From contig NZ_PIPT01000001.1 of the NCBI RefSeq assembly GCF_003987395.1, positions 186,001 through 250,000 on the forward strand: 64,000 nucleotides of DNA, read 5' to 3'. Below are positions 53,952 to 64,000 of this stretch, piece after piece (the first letter of the stretch is position 1; every line of letters starts with the position of its first letter). Origin of the DNA: Pseudidiomarina aquimaris (lineage in GTDB: Bacteria; Pseudomonadota; Gammaproteobacteria; Enterobacterales; Alteromonadaceae). The translations under genes and the position numbers were made by a program. The notes beneath the pieces were generated by a model, which made no database searches, was not told the DNA's origin, and was given only the letters and a program-made list of their open reading frames with translations.

Positions 53952-55994
53952 TTAACTTACGCGCATGCCAGGCAAAGCGCCGTCGTGCGGGTTAAGTATA
54001 AAGATATCTTTGCCACCTGGGCCTGCCGCTAAGACCATGCCTTCCGACATGCCAAAACGCATTTTCCGCGGCGCCAAGTTCGCCACCATCACCGTGTGCT
54101 GGCCAATAAGTGTCGCTGGATCATAAGCTGACTTAATTCCGGCAAACACTTGACGTGTCTCGCCACCAAGATCGAGAGTCAGTTTCAATAATTTGTCAGC
54201 GCCTTCGACATGCTCTGCGTTAGCGATGAGCGCTACACGAAGATCTACTTTGGCGAAATCATCAAAGTTAATTTCCGCAGCAATCGGCTCTTTCTTCAGC
54301 TCGTCGTTGGCAGTCGTTGGTGCAGCGGTCGTTTGTGCTGCAGCGTTGGCTTCTTTCGAGGCATCAATCATTTTGTTTACGTGTTCCATATCAATACGTT
54401 GGAGAAGGGCTTTAAACGGCTCAATCGCATGGTTTTTCAGTAACGTGCGATGGCTCTCCCAAGTGAATTCTTCCTGCAAGAAGGCTTGTACGCGTTGTGC
54501 TAAATCGGGCACCACCGGGGTGAGATAAATCATTAACAGACGGAAGAGATTGATACCGATAGAGCAAATCTCATGCACACGTTCGGCATTGGCTGGGTCT
54601 TTAATAAGCTGCCATGGCTCTTCTTCGGCGATGTAGAAATTGGCTTTATCGGCGAGCGCCATAATGTCCCGCATGGCGCGCGAGAATTCGCGCTTCTCGA
54701 AAGCTTCGGCAATGCTATCACCCGCTGCTTGGAACTCCTCTAACAGGGCTGTTTCGTTTAATTCGGCTTTTAATTTACCGTCAAATTTCTTCTGAATAAA
54801 ACCAGCACATCGGCTCGCAATGTTCACGACTTTACCGACCAGATCACTATTCACGCGCTGGGCAAAATCGGTGAGATTGAGGTCAAGATCATCGATACGG
54901 CTGGTCAGCTTTGCGGCAAAATAATAGCGCAAATAGTCAGGGTCAAGATGGTCCAAATAGGTACGGGCCATAATAAAGGTCCCCTTGGACTTTGACATCT
55001 TGGTGCCATTCACCGTGATAAAACCGTGCGCCCATACGTTCGTTGGTTGGCGGAAGTCTGCACCTTGCAGCATTGCCGGCCAGAATAAGCTATGGAAATA
55101 GATAATGTCTTTACCGATAAAATGGTAGACCTCGGCGTCGCTATCGGGCTGCCAATAGCTCTCAAAGTCAGCATGACCGGTGGTTTCGCAGTAGTTTTTA
55201 AAGCTACTCATGTAACCGATTGGCGCGTCGAGCCATACATAAAAGTACTTACCAGGTGCGTCAGGGATTTCAAAGCCAAAGTAGGGCGCATCGCGGCTAA
55301 TGTCCCAACGCTGCAGGCCAGCTTCAAACCATTCGTTTAGCTTGTTTGCCATTTCTTCTTGTAATGACCCTGAGCGTGTCCATGCTTTCAGCATGTCTTC
55401 GAAGGCCGGCAAATCAAAGAAGTAGTGTTCTGAATCACGCAATTCAGGAGTCGCACCAGAGACTGCTGACGTCGGGTTTTTCAATTCGGTAGGTGCGTAA
55501 GTTGCACCGCAGACATCACAGTTATCACCGTATTGGTCGGCTGCGCCGCATTTTGGGCATTCGCCTTTAACAAAACGATCCGGTAAGAACATTTCTTTGT
55601 CTGGGTCGTAAAGCTGCGAAATGGTTTTGGTTTTGATATGACCGGCATCACGTAGGCGAGTATAAATCAGCTCGGCTAGCTCACGGTTTTCCGGGCTATG
55701 CGTTGAGTAGTAATGATCGAACGCGACATTGAAATCGCTAAAGTCGGCCTGATGCGCACGATTCATGTCAGCGATCATTTGCTCAGGCTCGATGCCTAGC
55801 TGCTGTGCCTTCAACATGATCGGTGTGCCGTGTGCGTCGTCGGCACATACGTAATGGCACTCATGGCCGCGCATTTTTTGAAAGCGAACCCAAATATCCG
55901 CTTGAATATAGCCGAGCATGTGGCCGATATGGATTGGGCCATTGGCATAAGGAAGCGCATTAGTAACCAAAATCTTACGCGGTGTTCTTGTCAT
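53952..55994 (-). CDS. metG: Methionyl-tRNA synthetase
   Basis: A 680-residue class I aminoacyl-tRNA synthetase (E. coli 677). HIGH-type motif is [14 protein letters not shown] is TKMSKSKG, the zinc knuckle has CPKCGA and CDVCGA, and a C-terminal EMAPII-like tRNA-binding domain ([29 protein letters not shown]) drives dimerisation. The open frame extends 24 codons upstream, but ATG 55994 ([20 protein letters not shown]) fits the family. It is divergent from mrp, as in E. coli. Confidence 0.97.
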   Translation of the reverse strand: MTRTPRKILVTNALPYANGPIHIGHMLGYIQADIWVRFQKMRGHECHYVCADDAHGTPIMLKAQQLGIEPEQMIADMNRAHQADFSDFNVAFDHYYSTHSPENRELAELIYTRLRDAGHIKTKTISQLYDPDKEMFLPDRFVKGECPKCGAADQYGDNCDVCGATYAPTELKNPTSAVSGATPELRDSEHYFFDLPAFEDMLKAWTRSGSLQEEMANKLNEWFEAGLQRWDISRDAPYFGFEIPDAPGKYFYVWLDAPIGYMSSFKNYCETTGHADFESYWQPDSDAEVYHFIGKDIIYFHSLFWPAMLQGADFRQPTNVWAHGFITVNGTKMSKSKGTFIMARTYLDHLDPDYLRYYFAAKLTSRIDDLDLNLTDFAQRVNSDLVGKVVNIASRCAGFIQKKFDGKLKAELNETALLEEFQAAGDSIAEAFEKREFSRAMRDIMALADKANFYIAEEEPWQLIKDPANAERVHEICSIGINLFRLLMIYLTPVVPDLAQRVQAFLQEEFTWESHRTLLKNHAIEPFKALLQRIDMEHVNKMIDASKEANAAAQTTAAPTTANDELKKEPIAAEINFDDFAKVDLRVALIANAEHVEGADKLLKLTLDLGGETRQVFAGIKSAYDPATLIGQHTVMVANLAPRKMRFGMSEGMVLAAGPGGKDIFILNPHDGALPGMRVS

Positions 55995-56121
55995 CGAAAT
56001 TATCCGTCTAACTACCCATTTGAAAGTAGTAAAAGTGTACCTGAAACAGTGCTGGCATTCCACCAACAGTCACCGTATCATGCGGCCATAGGACGGCATA
56101 AATAGCGTGTTTGGAGAAGTT

Positions 56122-57183
56122 ATGTTCTGGAAAAAATCAGGGTCGCGGAAGCCAGCGCCTGCTGATGGCCCCTTTACCGAGCAACAAGCCGCCGCTTTAC
56201 AAGCGTTCCGATTGCCAAGCTGGCAACAGCCGGTACCGCAGGAGTGGTGGCAAAAAGATGACGATACCATCACCTTGAATTTGCCCTTCGCCGCGCATTC
56301 ATCCTTGTTAAGCGAGCTAGGAAGCTTAGCTTGTTTCGCTGGCATGCGATTCAAAATCAACTGTCGTATTGAGAAGTTGTCGAACTCACAGCCAGAATTG
56401 CCTTTAATTTACGGCAATGTAATTGTCGTTTCGTCGGGCAAAGGCGGAGTAGGGAAATCCTCGGTGGCGGTGCAGTTGGCGTTAGCGCTCGCAGAAACGG
56501 GCGCGACCACAGGGCTATTAGATGCTGACGTCTACGGCCCTTCGTTACCGACAATGCTTGGGGGCGGGGACGAAAAACAAGACATGTCGCCCCAAAATAA
56601 GCTTATCCCTCATCTACGCCACGGCGTTCATGTCAGCTCGATGGGGTATTTAGCAGATGCCAAAGAAGCAGCAATATGGCGCGGCCCGATGGCGAGCGCA
56701 GCATTGCAGCAATTGTTTCGCGATAGCCAATGGCCACGGCTTGACTATTTAGTCATTGATATGCCACCAGGCACTGGCGATATCCAACTAACCTTGGCAC
56801 AGAAGATGCCCGTCACCGGCGCTGTGGTGGTAACGACGCCACAAAACGTTGCCCTAGCTGATGCTGAAAAAGGCATTGCGATGTTTCGTAAGGTGGGGAT
56901 TCCGCTGACCGGCTTAGTTGAAAATATGAGTTTCTACCATTGTCCAAACTGTGGTTTTGAAGAAGCTATTTTTGGTCGTGCAGGTGGCGAGCGTGTAGCG
57001 CACGATTACGACGTTCCGCTCTTAGCCCAATTACCACTTGCAAGCGCTGTGCGCGAAGCTTTGGATGCCGGGGCTCCGTTACTTGCTAGCGACCCAGATC
57101 ATGAACTTAACCAGCCGCTTCGCGCGATGGCCGCAGCGATAGCAGGACAGCTTTATTTGCAGGAGAAAGCAAAATGCGCTTAA
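56122..57183 (+). CDS. mrp: Iron-sulfur cluster carrier protein Mrp/ApbC
   Basis: A 353-residue P-loop ATPase that carries Fe-S clusters to target proteins. The deviant Walker A is [17 protein letters not shown], followed by [25 protein letters not shown] and the cluster-binding CxxC in YHCPNCGF. An N-terminal region of about 100 residues, partly DUF59-like but degraded, precedes it. ATG 56122 with GGAG 5 bases upstream is chosen over GTG 56107. Its end overlaps dcd by 10 bases. Confidence 0.94.
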   Translation: MFWKKSGSRKPAPADGPFTEQQAAALQAFRLPSWQQPVPQEWWQKDDDTITLNLPFAAHSSLLSELGSLACFAGMRFKINCRIEKLSNSQPELPLIYGNVIVVSSGKGGVGKSSVAVQLALALAETGATTGLLDADVYGPSLPTMLGGGDEKQDMSPQNKLIPHLRHGVHVSSMGYLADAKEAAIWRGPMASAALQQLFRDSQWPRLDYLVIDMPPGTGDIQLTLAQKMPVTGAVVVTTPQNVALADAEKGIAMFRKVGIPLTGLVENMSFYHCPNCGFEEAIFGRAGGERVAHDYDVPLLAQLPLASAVREALDAGAPLLASDPDHELNQPLRAMAAAIAGQLYLQEKAKCA

Positions 57184-57764
57184 CCGATCGACAGATTGTG
57201 AGCTATTTAGATGCGCAACGCATCGGCATTGAACCACGGCCGAAGGCGGAAGACATCAGTGGTGTGACCGTTGATATCCATTTGGGCAATGAATTTCGCG
57301 TGCTTGAAGATCATGCCGCCCCCTATATCGACATTAGTGGTCCGCGCGAAGCGATCGAAAGTGCCATAAACCAAATCATGAGCGAACCGATTGTCCTGCA
57401 GCCAGAGCAAGCGTTTTTTATTCATCCGGGCGAATTCGCCTTGGCAGTAACACATGAGAGCGTGACGTTACCTGCAGATATGGTGGGGTGGCTTGATGGG
57501 CGTTCGTCGCTGGCTCGTTTGGGTCTAATGGTGCACGTGACAGCGCACCGGATTGATCCGGGTTGGTCAGGACAGATTGTTTTAGAGTTTTTTAATAGCG
57601 GCAAATTACCGTTGGCACTGCGGCCAAATATGAAGATTGGTGCGTTGAGCTTTGAATTGCTCGACGAGCCTTGTGAGCATCCCTACAGCAAACGTAAGGA
57701 TGCGAAGTATAAGGACCAACGCGGCGCTGTTGCTTCACGCATCAGCGCCGACGATAAAGACTAG
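57174..57764 (+). CDS. dcd: dCTP deaminase
   Basis: A 196-residue trimeric enzyme that makes dUTP from dCTP, the main dTMP source in enterics. Motifs are [59 protein letters not shown] with the catalytic Glu, and [13 protein letters not shown]. Length is close to E. coli Dcd (193). It overlaps mrp by 10 bases and meets the convergent M14 gene with a 4-base stop overlap. Confidence 0.97.
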   Translation: MRLTDRQIVSYLDAQRIGIEPRPKAEDISGVTVDIHLGNEFRVLEDHAAPYIDISGPREAIESAINQIMSEPIVLQPEQAFFIHPGEFALAVTHESVTLPADMVGWLDGRSSLARLGLMVHVTAHRIDPGWSGQIVLEFFNSGKLPLALRPNMKIGALSFELLDEPCEHPYSKRKDAKYKDQRGAVASRISADDKD

Positions 57765-60445
57765 CGCAGTGGGCGGGCGTGTGATGCGCCCGCAAAAATG
57801 GCATTGCTGAGAACGATATTTAAGCCGTCGAGATAAGCTCGATAAGTTGGCTCTTGAGCGAAGCTAATCACCATCCCACGGCCACGCGGCTGCCACATCA
57901 AGTAGGGCTTATGCGCTAACTGTTGCTTGTTCTCTGCCCATAAATAACCACTTGCTAAGACCTCATCAGCAGCTGCATAAGTCAGCAGATTACGGCCATT
58001 GGTGATGGTCAAAGGCCGGAAAATTTGATTGCCAACGGTGATGCTATTGACGTTCTCCGGCACGCCCGCCGTTAACCAGTGCTCTTGGTCAACGTTAAGC
58101 TTAGTGATAACCCCAGAGGTCCAGTAGGGGTCAGTCGTTGCGCCATTGACATAGTCATGCAAGTGAGCGGTCGACTCCAATAGTAAACCTTCGACTTTCG
58201 CCTCCTTGTGCACGTTCACTTGTGTGTCTTTCGCAGCACTCTCGAGGGCACTGGCTAGCAGTTCGTTTTGTACTGCCCACGCCGAACTGGTGCCCATCGT
58301 GATTAACACGCCACCGCGTTCAACCCAGTGCTTCAGGTTATTGGCCCCGTCTTCACCGAAAGCCCCAGCTAAATTGCCGTAGCTGGTGGGTAGGATAAGT
58401 ACCTGGTAATGGCTTAAATCGGCACGGCGTAATTGGTCTGCGCGAATAGCGGTCACGGGGTAGCCTAATTGACGCTCAATAACAAAGCGCGTGTGACCAG
58501 CGTTTAAGCTACTAAAAGGTTCATCCCAAGCCATAGCGATATTTGGCGCAGGCATTTGCTGCACGTTGTTAGAGCCAAAATTCGGACCGTCAACGATCCA
58601 ACTCGAGTCAATCCCATTGATGGTTGCGCCTGATTGTTGCGCAAGCTGAGTGAGGCGATCTACTAAGTCAGCATCATTGTCGGCGACGGTAAAGATCAGT
58701 GAACCGGCAGGGTAGCGCTGACCTGATTTAAGGGTAAAAGCGAGGTCGCTTTGTTTCACGCTCAGCCCTTCGCGTAAAGCTGCAGTGAGTAAACGTGCGC
58801 CATTCATATCGCCCCACGCCGATAAAAATGCAACTTTGGCATCTGCGTTTGTCACTTTGCCAGGCACAACGGTCGCTTTACTCGCCGTTTGCAGGTCGAC
58901 CCGCGGGGCACGTTGGCAACGCTGCTGCTCAAGATTAAACATCAGCGGTAACGACCAAGCCGTGACATCGTAAATTTGGTCCGGCAAGTTATTCGCGCGC
59001 AAGCGTTCTTGCTCGTCGAGGAAGTCTTGCGCCATATCAACCTGATCATCAAGTAAGGTGCGGATCATGTAGTGCGCGGGTTGTGCGCTATCAATCACCA
59101 AACTACCCGCTGCAAAATCACTCCCACAAGCAGAGAAAGCTGCATTGCTCTGTTGCACAGCAACGCCATGTTGCGTGAGGAGGCCGGCAAGGCGCTGTGC
59201 ACCCGCTTTGTCTTCTGCTGCATTGATATAAATATAGCGTTCGTCACTTTCGCGACCGTCGGCGATGGCTTGCTTCCGGTAGTTCCAGAAGTTCTTTAAT
59301 AACCGCTCGCGTTCGCGACTCGCCGTTTCAATGGTCGCCAAAGAAGCAACGAAATGGCGCTGCACCCCGTCGGCATAGGTGAGGATGTCACCATCTTTCG
59401 TGCGGAAATTGTGTCCACGTGCTGACGCCATCTCATAGGTCATAGCTAAAGTACCGTGGTACAGCGGCCAGCTTGCGCCATAACCTGGGTAGAAGGCATC
59501 AAAGATTTCGCGGGTAAAATAATCATAACCCTGCGCGTCAAACCAGCGCCCATTGTTTTCGCCAATGAGCCAGAGTGACTCACGTTGGCTTTTGGCAATG
59601 AGTGGGTTGTAAGGCCGGGCTTCCGGCGTGAAATAGTAACTTTGATCACCGCCCATCTCATGTAAATCAACAAAAATCAGTGGGTAGGTATCGAGGAGGG
59701 CATCGACCTGTCCGGCAACTTCAGGTTGGGTAAGTGCGAGCCAGTCACGGTTAAGGTCAAATAGGTAATGGTTGCTGCGTCCGCTCGGCCAAGGTTCATT
59801 ATGTTCCGCAGAAATACGATCACTGCTATGTTCAAGCCCGGCCGTCATGTAGTAGCGGCTGACAAAACGTGCGCGACCGTCAGGGTTTTGCACTGGGTCG
59901 ATGAACACCATAGTGTTGTCGAGCCATTGTTGGGTGTCGGCATCGCCGGCAGCCAAAAGGTGCCACGCCGTCAGTAAGGCCGCCTCAGGTGATGAAATTT
60001 CGTTACCGTGGACACCATAAGACAACCAAATACTACTTGGAAGTTCAGCGATGAGTTCTTTTGCATCGCTTTCTTTAATGTTTTGAGGGTTAGCGAGAGC
60101 GGCCATCCCAGCACGGTAGTCGGCGAGTTCGCTGGTATTCTCGGCGCTGCTAATCACGACATAATAGAGCGGGCGACCTTCCCAAGTTTCCCCGTAATGG
60201 ATAACTTCCACTTGCTGCGGGTAGGCTTGTTCAAGTTCTGAGAATGCTTGATAGATAGCCGCAGGGCTGGAAATTTTGCTGCCTACCGGATAGCCCAGAA
60301 GGGTGTTTAAGTCGACTTTGGCATTTTCATAATTGACGTCTAAGCCAAGCGTTTCATTTGCTGAATCAACATTCACGGGGGTTGCTGCAGCGAGCGGTGT
60401 GCTTAAGCACAGGAGTAGCGCAGCAGATAAATGTTTCAACTTCAT
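57761..60445 (-). CDS. Large exported M14-family zinc carboxypeptidase
   Basis: An 894-residue secreted metallopeptidase. A signal peptide ([20 protein letters not shown]) precedes an M14 catalytic domain, about residues 45-380, with zinc ligands in [13 protein letters not shown] (His and Glu) and VDLHEMGG (His), plus substrate-binding [16 protein letters not shown]. The following 500 residues hold a domain resembling a class I glutamine amidotransferase fold ([32 protein letters not shown]) of the kind found on some large bacterial M14 peptidases; no nucleophilic Cys is evident there. It likely trims peptides in the periplasm or outside. It is 13 bases downstream of the YvcK-like gene. Confidence 0.9.
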   Translation of the reverse strand: MKLKHLSAALLLCLSTPLAAATPVNVDSANETLGLDVNYENAKVDLNTLLGYPVGSKISSPAAIYQAFSELEQAYPQQVEVIHYGETWEGRPLYYVVISSAENTSELADYRAGMAALANPQNIKESDAKELIAELPSSIWLSYGVHGNEISSPEAALLTAWHLLAAGDADTQQWLDNTMVFIDPVQNPDGRARFVSRYYMTAGLEHSSDRISAEHNEPWPSGRSNHYLFDLNRDWLALTQPEVAGQVDALLDTYPLIFVDLHEMGGDQSYYFTPEARPYNPLIAKSQRESLWLIGENNGRWFDAQGYDYFTREIFDAFYPGYGASWPLYHGTLAMTYEMASARGHNFRTKDGDILTYADGVQRHFVASLATIETASRERERLLKNFWNYRKQAIADGRESDERYIYINAAEDKAGAQRLAGLLTQHGVAVQQSNAAFSACGSDFAAGSLVIDSAQPAHYMIRTLLDDQVDMAQDFLDEQERLRANNLPDQIYDVTAWSLPLMFNLEQQRCQRAPRVDLQTASKATVVPGKVTNADAKVAFLSAWGDMNGARLLTAALREGLSVKQSDLAFTLKSGQRYPAGSLIFTVADNDADLVDRLTQLAQQSGATINGIDSSWIVDGPNFGSNNVQQMPAPNIAMAWDEPFSSLNAGHTRFVIERQLGYPVTAIRADQLRRADLSHYQVLILPTSYGNLAGAFGEDGANNLKHWVERGGVLITMGTSSAWAVQNELLASALESAAKDTQVNVHKEAKVEGLLLESTAHLHDYVNGATTDPYWTSGVITKLNVDQEHWLTAGVPENVNSITVGNQIFRPLTITNGRNLLTYAAADEVLASGYLWAENKQQLAHKPYLMWQPRGRGMVISFAQEPTYRAYLDGLNIVLSNAIFAGASHARPLR

Positions 60446-60458
60446 GATTAAGAGCCTT

Positions 60459-61412
60459 TTATGCTGTTGTTAGTAGTGTAATGGCGCGATTCAATGCCTG
60501 GCGCAGACTTGCTTGGTCGTGTCGTTGCGGCGCAGTGCTATCCGCATGAACACTATTAATGTGTGGCAAGTCGAGATGCGTGTCAGCATGGTTGGTGATC
60601 ACAAAATCAATCATTTGCCGCTCCAGCCGCTGCTCCAACCATCGCAGCCTTTCACTTAACGGCAAAATCCCTGCAGGACTGTGTTCGGGTAACAGATTAT
60701 CAATAAAAATAACTGGCGCAGGACTGCTTTCGATAGCTTCCACGATCCCCTCGACGAGTAGCGGCGGCATGATCGAGGTTAGGAAGCTGCCTGGACCAAT
60801 AATAATTAACTCACTACGGCGTAGGTGCTGTATGGCTTCTGGTGTTGCCGTAGCGGCTGTAGAAAGCCGCAGATCACTTGGCATATGATGCAATTGATCA
60901 ACCAAAAGCTCACCAAAACATTCGAATCCTTCATGGGTATCGGCGACCAAATCAACCGGTGACTCGGACATCGGGAGCAAGCGCGTATTCACGTTCAATA
61001 GTCGACTCAACAACTGAATACCATCGAGCGGACGTGCACTAACTTGATTCAACGTATGGAGGAGGAGGTTACCAAAGTTATGCCCGGCAAGCTGCGGGTC
61101 ATCGTTGAAACGGTAATTAAGTACATCGGCAGCCAGTGGTTGATCCACCAGCTGTGACAAGCAATTGCGGATATCACCCCAGGCAATGGTTTGATGCGAA
61201 CGACGCAACAAGCCACTCGCACCGCCGTTATCCGTGGTGGCGACAATACCAACCAAACGTCGTTCGAGAAACCGCAAACTGGCAAGCACACGACCTAAGC
61301 CGTGACCGCCACCAATGGCAGTCACTCGTTTCATGCTATCTAATGGCGTTCCAGTGTGCTGATTTTTAGAAGTTGGCATTCGCGCTATTCCTAAGCGTTC
61401 ACGGTTGAACAT
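60459..61412 (-). CDS. YvcK/YbhK-family (CofD-like) protein
   Basis: A 317-residue protein of the gluconeogenesis-factor/CofD-like family. The nucleotide-binding start is TAIGGGHGLGRVLASLR, followed by ATTDNGGASGLLR, IAWGDIRNCL, GHNFGNLLLHTLNQ and IIIGPGSFLTSIMPPLLVEG. In Bacillus, YvcK binds UDP-sugars and affects cell-wall metabolism; E. coli YbhK is its relative. Three Met starts are possible. The first (61412) has an excellent TGAGGA 7 bases upstream and is chosen; Met12 (61379) also has AGGA, and Met27 (61334) begins at the conserved core. Confidence 0.9.
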   Translation of the reverse strand: MFNRERLGIARMPTSKNQHTGTPLDSMKRVTAIGGGHGLGRVLASLRFLERRLVGIVATTDNGGASGLLRRSHQTIAWGDIRNCLSQLVDQPLAADVLNYRFNDDPQLAGHNFGNLLLHTLNQVSARPLDGIQLLSRLLNVNTRLLPMSESPVDLVADTHEGFECFGELLVDQLHHMPSDLRLSTAATATPEAIQHLRRSELIIIGPGSFLTSIMPPLLVEGIVEAIESSPAPVIFIDNLLPEHSPAGILPLSERLRWLEQRLERQMIDFVITNHADTHLDLPHINSVHADSTAPQRHDQASLRQALNRAITLLTTA

Positions 61413-61603
61413 TGTAAATTCCTCACTACTTTATGCGCGCAAGCGCTATTTCGCAATTCTAAACACTACTTATCCGAGAGCGGAGCCTAGAATTTTGTAA
61501 GTTCTGTGCAAAAGCAAAGTCAGCGCATACATCAACCGACTAACCTTAAGGGTATATAGCCATTGTTTTGGTTAATAAATAAGCAAACGAACTTATTTGC
61601 ACT

Positions 61604-61643
61604 GTAAATGCCGTGTAAAGGGGGTTACCCCCATTGCATTTAC
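61604..61643. repeat. Two-tier inverted repeat upstream of the DUF4382 gene
   Basis: Outer arms GTAAATGC (61604-61611) and GCATTTAC (61636-61643) are perfect complements and enclose an inner GGGGG-TTA-CCCCC hairpin (61620-61632). No T run follows, so this is not a normal terminator. It lies at or just before the predicted promoter. Confidence 0.65.
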
Positions 61644-61661
61644 CTAGTAGGTTCATATAAT
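61634..61661 (+). promoter_or_regulatory. Candidate promoter of the DUF4382 gene
   Basis: A perfect TATAAT (61656-61661) lies 31 bases before the start codon. A weak TTGCAT (61634-61639) at 16 bases spacing overlaps the right arm of the inverted repeat, so a factor binding the repeat would block or recruit polymerase. Confidence 0.4.
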
Positions 61662-61692
61662 ATTCATCACATATTACATGAGGTATACAATC

Positions 61693-62667
61693 ATGTTAAC
61701 TAAATGTCTAGTTCGTAGTGTAATTGTTACGAGTGTTGCTGTCAGTTTAACTGCTTGTGGCGGTTCGTCTGACAGTAACGATGAAGCACAAATGGCACGT
61801 TTTACGCTAGGTGTAAGTGATGCACCGGTCGATAACGCGGATGCTGTAGTTGCATGCTTTAATGCTGTGGAACTAGTGGGCAATGGACAAGGTACACAAA
61901 CGTTCACCGTTGGTGATACTGAAAATACCGTTGCTAGCAACGACATTTGTAAAGACGAGAACGGCGACACGATTCCCAACACCTTCGGGGTGGACTTGCT
62001 GAGCTACACCGGTTCGGATTCAGCAAATTTAATCGAGGGAATCGAAGTTGAGCCAGGTAGCTATGGTCAGTTACGTCTCGTTATGAGTGAAGGTTCTTAC
62101 GTGCAGGTTGGCGACGAGCAACTGCCACTGCAGGTACCTTCCAATGAGCTTAAATTTGACAGCTTAACGCTTGATATCAACGGTAATGCTTCATATACCG
62201 TTGAATTTGATTTGCGTCAGGCGATGGTTGACCCAGTAGGTATCGCTGGTTATTTCCTTAAGCCACGTGGAGTGCGTTTGGTGAATAACCTTGAAATTGG
62301 CCATATCGAAGGGACGCTTGCTGAAGAGCTGTTAATTAATAATTCATGCACGGTCGCACCAAGCGACGTGTCTGAGCCAGTGGCTGTGGTGTATCTCTAT
62401 GAAGGAACTGACTTAGAGCTCACCACCCTGGCAGATGTGGGTGGGGCAGAGACCCATCAACCGTATGCCGTTGCAGCGGTGTACTTTGATGGCGTTTCTG
62501 CCTACACCTTTTCTGTCGGTTACGTAGCGGCAGCTGATTACTCCGCTGCGTGGAGCTGCCAGACGGATGACGATCCTGAGGCAGACGATGACCTAACATT
62601 TAATGGAGTTGTAAATGTTAGCGTTGATGGGGATGGTGCAGTGACGGCTGTAGACATCTCTGGATAA
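61693..62667 (+). CDS. DUF4382 domain lipoprotein
   Basis: A 324-residue predicted lipoprotein. The signal peptide ends in lipobox SLTAC, followed by a Gly-Ser-Asp linker. The first mature domain (ARFTLGVSDAPVDNADAVV, NLIEGIEVEPGSYGQLRLVM) is DUF4382, a beta-sandwich family common in marine bacteria with no proven function. Domain two, about residues 205-324, has a lone Cys pair and an acidic tail region (TDDDPEADDD), possibly calcium-binding. ATG 61693 has TGAGGT 8 bases upstream; the earlier ATG 61678 overlaps that Shine-Dalgarno and is less likely. Confidence 0.88.
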   Translation: MLTKCLVRSVIVTSVAVSLTACGGSSDSNDEAQMARFTLGVSDAPVDNADAVVACFNAVELVGNGQGTQTFTVGDTENTVASNDICKDENGDTIPNTFGVDLLSYTGSDSANLIEGIEVEPGSYGQLRLVMSEGSYVQVGDEQLPLQVPSNELKFDSLTLDINGNASYTVEFDLRQAMVDPVGIAGYFLKPRGVRLVNNLEIGHIEGTLAEELLINNSCTVAPSDVSEPVAVVYLYEGTDLELTTLADVGGAETHQPYAVAAVYFDGVSAYTFSVGYVAAADYSAAWSCQTDDDPEADDDLTFNGVVNVSVDGDGAVTAVDISG

Positions 62668-62715
62668 ACACGCTGACACTAAGTTAGTGCATGTTTATCA
62701 CTTTGTTCTCCAATT

Positions 62716-62740
62716 AAAAGCCCCGCAAGGGGCTTTTTTG
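62716..62740 (+). terminator. Intrinsic terminator after the DUF4382 gene
   Basis: AAAAGCCCC (62716-62724) pairs with GGGGCTTTT (62729-62737) around a GCAA tetraloop, followed by T. It ends the DUF4382 transcript about 50 bases past the stop. Confidence 0.93.
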
Positions 62741-62820
62741 GTTTTCTGCGGCAATGGCTTTTTTTTCCCTGCTATTCAGGCCATACTTAGCCTCATTCTA
62801 TTTTAATCAAGCGATGCAGT

Positions 62821-63348
62821 ATGAAACTGAAATCAACTCTGTTAACCACAGTTGCGCTGGTTTTTTCAGGTTTAAGTACTCAAGTTTACGCGCAACATGC
62901 GCAAGATGAGTGCGGCACTGACGCCAAACAGACCTGCAGCTATGAAGTTACACAACTCTGTGTTGCCGAACACAAGCAACCGATGATGCAGGTCGAAATA
63001 GCCGACACTTTTGGCAAGCGCGCCCGCGGTCTAATGCATCGCGAGCAGCTTGCGCAAGATCAAGGAATGTGGTTTGTGTACCCAACCGAACGCCCCGGCT
63101 ATTCTGGCTTTTGGATGCACAACACTCTTATCCCACTGGATATTGCTTATCTCGATAAAGACTTACGTGTTGTGAAAACCTTCACAATGCAACCCTGTAC
63201 CAGTAAGAATCCACGCAATTGTCCCTCGTATCGACCTGATGCAAATTACTGGTCGGCGCTGGAAATGAGTGCTGGATATTTTGCTACCCATGACATTAAA
63301 GTCGGAACCCAACTACAACAATGCCAACAACAGGAGAGTAACCGATGA
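62821..63348 (+). CDS. DUF192 family exported protein
   Basis: A 175-residue protein with a signal peptide (cleavage near VYA/QH). The DUF192 core is VEIADTFGKRARGLMHRE, GMWFVYPTERPGYSGFWMHN and LIPLDIAYLDKDLRVV. The family has a small beta-rich fold with conserved Met, Trp and His but no established reaction. Four Cys in the N-terminal mature part and others in QPCTSKNPRNCPSY suggest disulfides. Its stop overlaps the M28 peptidase start (ATGA), so the two are coupled. Confidence 0.88.
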   Translation: MKLKSTLLTTVALVFSGLSTQVYAQHAQDECGTDAKQTCSYEVTQLCVAEHKQPMMQVEIADTFGKRARGLMHREQLAQDQGMWFVYPTERPGYSGFWMHNTLIPLDIAYLDKDLRVVKTFTMQPCTSKNPRNCPSYRPDANYWSALEMSAGYFATHDIKVGTQLQQCQQQESNR

Positions 63349-64000
63349 AGAAGCTTTCGGTACTGGCTGCGAGCATGCTCGTGATTGCGTGCAGTCCTGC
63401 CAGTGAACCTGAATCTACAACGTCACCGCAGGTGGATGTTGATCCTTATAGTTTCAATGAAAACTACCGTGACTATCTTGCCACGCTAAGTTCTGACGAA
63501 TTTGAGGGCAGGGCACCGGCCAGTAAAGGCGAGCAATTGACCGTGGCTTTTGTTGAGGAGAAATTCCGCAGTTGGGGGCTCAAGCCATACAACCAAGAAG
63601 AAAACAATTATCAGCAGCAAGTCCCGTTAGTCAAAATGACGCCTTATAGCGTTTCTAACATGACCTTCTCAAATAATGACCTGGGTGAGTTCGCTTACAA
63701 ACAAGACATGATGGCTTGGTCACCGCGCGTGCAAGAAAGCGTCGAGTTAGCGGATAGCGAGATGGTTTTTGCGGGCTACGGTATCGTCGCACCAGAATAT
63801 GGCTGGAATGACTACGAAGGACTCGATGTCGAAGGCAAAACCGTGGTGGTACTGGTAAATGATCCAGGCTATGACTCAGGCGATCCTGAAGTCTTCAATG
63901 GTAAAGCAATGACCTACTATGGCCGCTGGACCTATAAATTTGAAGAAGCTTCGCGTCAGGGCGCAGCCGGTATCATCGTTGTTCATGAAACCGGACCAGC
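63345..64000 (+). CDS. M28-family metallopeptidase lipoprotein (partial, cut by window end)
   Basis: The first 218 residues of a longer gene. A lipobox VIAC near residue 16 marks a lipoprotein. The start of the mature part, YLATLSSDEFEGRAPASKGE, with KFRSWGLKPYNQ, is typical of M28 aminopeptidases of the Idiomarina/Alteromonas kind. The PA (protease-associated) domain begins at MVFAGYGIVAPEYGWNDYEG and continues to GAAGIIVVHETGPA at the edge. The zinc-binding catalytic domain is beyond the window, so catalytic residues cannot be checked. The ATG overlaps the DUF192 stop by 4 bases. Confidence 0.85.
   Translation, partial: MKKLSVLAASMLVIACSPASEPESTTSPQVDVDPYSFNENYRDYLATLSSDEFEGRAPASKGEQLTVAFVEEKFRSWGLKPYNQEENNYQQQVPLVKMTPYSVSNMTFSNNDLGEFAYKQDMMAWSPRVQESVELADSEMVFAGYGIVAPEYGWNDYEGLDVEGKTVVVLVNDPGYDSGDPEVFNGKAMTYYGRWTYKFEEASRQGAAGIIVVHETGP

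Noticed and set aside
55995-56066. N-terminal extension of MetG
   Set aside because: The 24 added residues precede the conserved start [16 protein letters not shown] and run toward the divergent mrp promoter.
1-64000. CRISPR arrays, tRNA/rRNA genes, insertion sequences or prophage
   Set aside because: No regularly spaced repeats, cloverleaf or rRNA signatures, transposase or integrase motifs were seen, and genes are ordinary chromosomal families throughout.

Overview
The window is a contiguous, gene-dense piece of a gammaproteobacterial chromosome (about 58 protein genes, short spacers, roughly 50% GC by eye). Order and sequence of the core genes (ubiG divergent from gyrA, nrdA-nrdB-yfaE, cmk-rpsA-ihfB-lapA-lapB-pyrF, metG divergent from mrp) match the Enterobacteria/Alteromonadales lineage. 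A rhombosortase, a YnjBCD transporter, several exported peptidases and a DUF1329/YCF48/RND set point to a marine, proteolytic Alteromonadales bacterium, most likely Idiomarinaceae. The family assignment is inference. I see no rRNA, tRNA, CRISPR, insertion sequence, prophage or integron, and no stretch with obviously foreign composition.

Region 1 (1-7621) is a tightly packed plus-strand operon: photolyase, NTF2-like protein, SDR, FAD-dependent oxidoreductase, DUF1365, cyclopropane-synthase-like methyltransferase, DUF2878 membrane protein, chalcone-isomerase-like exported protein and DUF3833 lipoprotein. It resembles clusters tied in other proteobacteria to photo-oxidative (ECF sigma/ChrR, singlet oxygen) stress and membrane fatty-acid modification. 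It ends at a bidirectional terminator. Region 2 (7695-11546) has a histone-H1-like basic protein, then ybgI, cmoM, a lipid-kinase-family protein and a beta-hydroxyacid dehydrogenase.

Region 3 (11600-21426) has a DUF1329 protein divergent from a YCF48-like protein and an RND exporter, then sbcB with a GMC oxidoreductase, an exported isoaspartyl peptidase and a CBS-domain protein. Region 4 (21496-31094) has hrpA, overlapping tail to tail with a complete class Ia ribonucleotide reductase operon (nrdA-nrdB-yfaE-grxA) behind candidate NrdR boxes, then ubiG-gph.

Region 5 (31263-43005) is a long plus-strand housekeeping run: gyrA-serC-hisC-aroA-cmk-rpsA-ihfB-lapA-lapB-pyrF and a ComEA-like protein. 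Keeping hisC between serC and aroA looks like a remnant of the aromatic-amino-acid supraoperon known from pseudomonads. Region 6 (43007-64000) mixes envelope, repair and translation genes: rhombosortase, lipoprotein gamma-glutamyltransferase, periplasmic MsrAB, DUF1499, ynjBCD plus ynjF, fatty acid hydroxylase, hinT, rlmI, metG, mrp, dcd, a large M14 peptidase, a YvcK-like protein, DUF4382 and DUF192 proteins, and an M28 peptidase cut by the window end.

Many convergent pairs share their stop regions (ynjF/hydroxylase, hrpA/grxA, ggt/msrAB, dcd/M14). Start codons were chosen from Shine-Dalgarno placement and remembered homologue N-termini, so several genes begin inside the longest open frame. 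Nothing was searched against databases; family names rest on recognised motifs and remembered protein sequences.
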